Assembly (NCBI RefSeq): GCF_030272615.1
Contig: NC_081407.1
Location: 379,464,179 to 379,528,178 of the forward strand
Reading direction: 5' to 3'
Origin: Cryptomeria japonica
Lineage: Eukaryota > Streptophyta > Pinopsida > Cupressales > Cupressaceae
DNA length: 64,000 nt
Each line of letters starts with the position of its first letter. Position 1 is the stretch's first letter. The notes beneath the pieces were generated by a model that worked only from the letters and a program-made list of their open reading frames with translations, searched no databases and had not been told where the DNA came from. This document shows positions 60,434 through 64,000 of this stretch, piece by piece. Position numbers and translations under genes: made by a program.

Positions 60434-61075
60434 TTGCATAGATTGTTATTATAGAAAGATTAAAAAGAAAAGAAATAATCTACTTTCCAATTTAGAAAAA
60501 GATTAAAAAAATGAAAAGAGTCTTAATTTTTAATTTGGAAAGACAAATTTAATTTGGGAACTTAGAAATGATTTTCATTAAAAAGAAAAATATAATATCT
60601 AATTTTTTTTAAGAAAGATTCTATTTATATCTAAATTCTAATTTTAAATTTAGCATTCAAAGATTTAAATAAATAGAATGTATTTTCATTTTACAATTCA
60701 ATTGATTTGCATGTAAAAAAAAGGAATAGTATAATAAAAATGAAATATATTTCTATTTTTCTTCAAGTGATTTGCATAAAAAGGAACAATAGAATAAAAA
60801 TGTTAAATTAAATTCTATTTTTTCTCAATTACACAATTAAAAAGATACTCTATTCACTTAGTTTCTATTAATGCATTCACAATATAACTTTATTAATCCT
60901 TTTAACACATATAAATCAAAAGTGAATTTTAAAAGCATGTGCATTCATGAATAGAATTTTGCAAACACTGTTATTATAGAAAGATTAAAAAGAAAGGAAA
61001 TAATCTAATTTCCAATTTAGAAAAACATTAAAAAAAAATGAAAGAATCTTAATTTTCAATTTGGAAAGATAAATT
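60434..61075 (+). repeat. Direct duplication of about 120 bases plus internal short tandem
   Basis: TTATTATAGAAAGATTAAAA begins shared blocks at about 60447 and 60970, each continuing through AATAATCTA and CCAATTTAGAAAAA to AATTTGGAAAGA. Between them a phrase of about 65 bases with TTTGCAT...AAAAAGGAA...AATAAAAATG...TTCTATTTTT is present twice (60707-60830). Confidence 0.7.
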
Positions 61076-61469
61076 TCTATGTTTCCAAATTTTTATCATA
61101 AAAATATAATTTTTCTAAATTCAAACTTACATATACAAAAACTTAAAAAATACCATATAATATTTAAGATATAAAAATATTTATTATTAAAAGTTTCTAA
61201 TTTATCATATAGATGTGATTTTTTTATTTTAGTTGAGTTATAAAATATTCAAAAATAACACATGATGATTAATTTAACAAGGTCAAAAAGAACTTTTATG
61301 TTAATTATAAAAAACTTAAAAGGTTAAAAGAAAATAGTTTTAATTAAAAAAAAGTAAGCTATTTTAAAATGCCTTAATTTTATTAGAACAAAGATTAAAG
61401 TTATACATTTTATAGAATTATTGAAAAATTATACATAATAATAAAGATAATAAGTTTTATGAATTCACA

Positions 61470-64000
61470 ATCCTACAATATTAACCCTAATTGTAGCTTA
61501 ATCTTAACCTTAAACTTAATATTACTTTAATTTAACCCTAAGCCTAAATTAATTGAATCATAATCATAATTCTAAACCTAATTGAAATCTAATACTATTC
61601 ATAACTATGATCAACCACTTATCATAATCAAACCTTAACCTTGACAATATGCTTAATATAGACCCAATTGAACCGTAACCATAACCTAACCCTAAACTTT
61701 GCTGCAAACCTATAATTAAGCCCTAATTACAAGTTAAACTATAATCTAACAATAATTAAGCCATAGCCCTAGATTTAATTCTAACCCTAATTGAACTCTA
61801 GCCCTAAACTTAACCCTAGCCCTAATTGAACTTTAATCATAATTGAACATTAATCCTTATTAAATCCTAACCCTAATCTACCCCATACCTTGATCCTAAC
61901 TAAGCCCTTACCATAATCAAACCTTAAGCATAATTGAAACCTAACTATAATCAATTACAACCTTGACCATTAACCCTAAACCTAACTCTTACTTAACCAT
62001 AACCCAAAACCCTAACCCTAATAATAACCCTTAGTCCAAACCCTAATACCTAATCCTAACCATAACTCAAAATGTACCTCCAACCATAACCCTATTCCTA
62101 ATCTTAACCAATCCCTAACTATAATCCTAACACTAATCCTAACCCTAAACTAAACATAATCATTATTTAAACTCTAATCCTAATCCTAACCCTAACCCTA
62201 ACCATTATTTAAACCCTTATGTCATTTAAAACTAAACCCTAACCCTAACCTAACCATAGTTCTAACCCTAAATATGATGTAAACCCAAACCATAATCCTA
62301 ATCCTAACACTAACCCCTAACCCAAACCCTAAACATGAAGTAAACCCAAATAATAGTCGTAATCCTTACAATAACCCCTAACCCAAACCATAACCCTAAA
62401 CCATAACTTAACCCTACACTTAAATATAACCCCAATCGAATTCCAACCATTACCTAATCGTAAGCATAACTCTAATTATAGAATTAAACCCTACCCACAA
62501 CTTCAACCTTAATATAACCCTAATGAAAGCCTAACCTAATCCAAACCCTAACTCTAATTGAACTCTAATCCTAATTGAATTCTAGCCCAAACCCTGACCT
62601 TAATTAAACTTTAACAATAATTTAATTGTAACCCTAATGTAATTGAATCGTAAAGCTAATTCTAACCCTAATTGAACTCTTATGTACTAACCCTAGTTAT
62701 AATTAAAACCTTACCATAATCAAACCCTAACCTTGACAATATCCCTAATCTAGACCTAATTGAACCCTAAACCATAACCCAATCCTAAACTTTAGCCTTA
62801 ATCTAACCATAATTGAATCCTAACCATAGCCTAACCTTAAATTTAAATATAACCCTACAATTAATCCCTGACTACAACTTTAACTCTAATCTAATCATAA
62901 CTAAATCCTAGCATAAACTTAATCCTAACCCTAATTAAACTCTAATCGTAATTGAACTCTAATCTTAATCTAACCCTTACCATAATCAAACCCTAATCAT
63001 ATTTGAACACTAACTTTAATTAACTATAACCTTAACCCTTAATTCTAATCGCTCTAATTGAATGCTAACCCTAACCTAAACTTAAAGTTAACTCTAACCA
63101 TAGAAATAAACCCTACCTACTACTTCAACCTTAATCTAACCGTAATATGAACCCTAACCCTTATTCAATTCTTATCCTAATTTAATACTAACCCTCATCC
63201 TCACCATGCCTTATCCTAACCAAAATTGGACCCTAATTGAACCCTAAACTTAAATCTAACCCTAGAATTAAAAGTTACCATAGTTGAACCCAAATCCTAA
63301 TTGAATTCTAGCCCAAACCCTTACCCTAATTTAACCATAAGCCTAAAGTAACTGGATCAAAATCATAATTGTAACCCTAATTAAAATCTAATTATATTAA
63401 TCATAACTATGATCAACCACATATCATAATCAAACCCTATCCTTGACAATATCCCTAATCTTGACCTAATTGAACCCTAACCATAAAATAACCCTAACCT
63501 TAGTTAGAACCTTATAATTAAGCCCTAATTACAAGTTAAACTATAATCTAATGTAATAATTGAATTGTATCCCTAGATTTAACTCTAACCCTAATTGAAC
63601 TCTAGTCCTACTTAACCCTAACCCTAATTGAATTTCAATCATAATTAGACACTAATCCTTATTCAATCCTAAACCTAATCTAGCCCAAACCTTGATCCTA
63701 ATTAAGCCCTTAGCATAATCAAACTCTAAGCATAATTGAACCCTAACTCTAATTAACTATAACCTTGACCCTTAACCCTAAACCTAACTCTTACTTAACC
63801 ATAACCCTAAACTCTAACCCTAATAATAATTCTTAGTCCTAACCCTAATACCTAACCCTAACCCTAATCATAACTCAAAACTTATCTCTAACCCTAATCC
63901 TAATTTCCTAACCTTAACAATGACGTCCCCTGTGTCCCTAACTATAATCTTAACGCTAACCCTACACCCTAACATAAACATAACCATTATTTAAACCCTA
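61470..64000 (+). repeat. Degenerate interstitial telomere-like array, block 2
   Basis: CCCTAA-type repeats on the plus strand continue to the window edge. A phrase containing CCTTGACAATATCCCTAATC and the following TAGACCTAATTGAACCCTAA, or close variants, recurs at about 61639, 62731 and 63441. About 530 bases from 61639 match, in order, the sequence from 63441 to the end. Related phrases occur in block 1. Confidence 0.9.

Noticed and set aside
1-64000. Organelle insertions, tRNA or rRNA genes
   Set aside because: Read through by eye, no cloverleaf-like tRNA, rRNA or plastid gene sequence stood out; a tRNAscan or organelle search would be needed to exclude small pieces.

Overview
The window looks like repeat-dominated nuclear DNA of a seed plant, most likely a gymnosperm such as a conifer. 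The evidence is large decayed LTR retrotransposons of Ty3/gypsy and Ty1/copia type nested in one another, long degenerate arrays of the plant telomere motif CCCTAA, high AT content, and no intact host gene. The species assignment is inference. I see no rRNA, tRNA or CRISPR array.

Region by region. (1) 1-5.9 kb: 3' part of a gypsy element (G1) with RNase H end, integrase, a long extra ORF, a polypurine tract and the 3' LTR. (2) 5.9-14.2 kb: non-coding DNA with a ~140-bp tandem repeat, a diverged inverted-repeat pair, a 51-bp repeat and a perfect 78-bp-arm hairpin. (3) 14.2-42.0 kb: a nest. The outer layer is a copia element (C1) with LTRs at 14210-15533 and 40437-42023. It is split by a gypsy element (G2) that lacks its 5' end (about 16166-37133). 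G2 is itself split by a complete minus-strand copia element (C2, 20012-27361) with a 5-bp target duplication GGTTT, and by a solo LTR of a C2-like family (31650-33039). (4) 42.0-49.0 kb: a third gypsy element (G3), starting inside RNase H, with a second archaeal-type RNase H, integrase, and an antisense ORF carrying a plant mobile domain, then a polypurine tract and the start of an LTR. (5) 49.0-52.0 kb and 61.5-64.0 kb: two degenerate telomere-like arrays that share longer phrases. Between them lie fragments of two host gene families (an S-receptor-like kinase lectin domain and a PPR repeat), a duplicated upstream block, and a 900-bp purine-rich microsatellite cluster.

How it fits together. 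Gag, protease, integrase, reverse transcriptase and RNase H domains are present for several elements, but each element carries stop codons, frameshifts or lost catalytic residues, so none is likely to be autonomous. Much of the damage in G1 and G2 is nonsense mutation with the frame otherwise kept; many stops are explained by CAG/CAA/CGA changing to TAG/TAA/TGA, as expected from decay of methylated DNA. The least ordinary items are the extra ORFs (two sense, one antisense), the different RNase H orders of G2 and G3, the perfect hairpin at 10.15 kb, and the higher-order structure of the telomere-like arrays. I found no convincing new host system; the interest lies in the retroelement architecture and the repeats.
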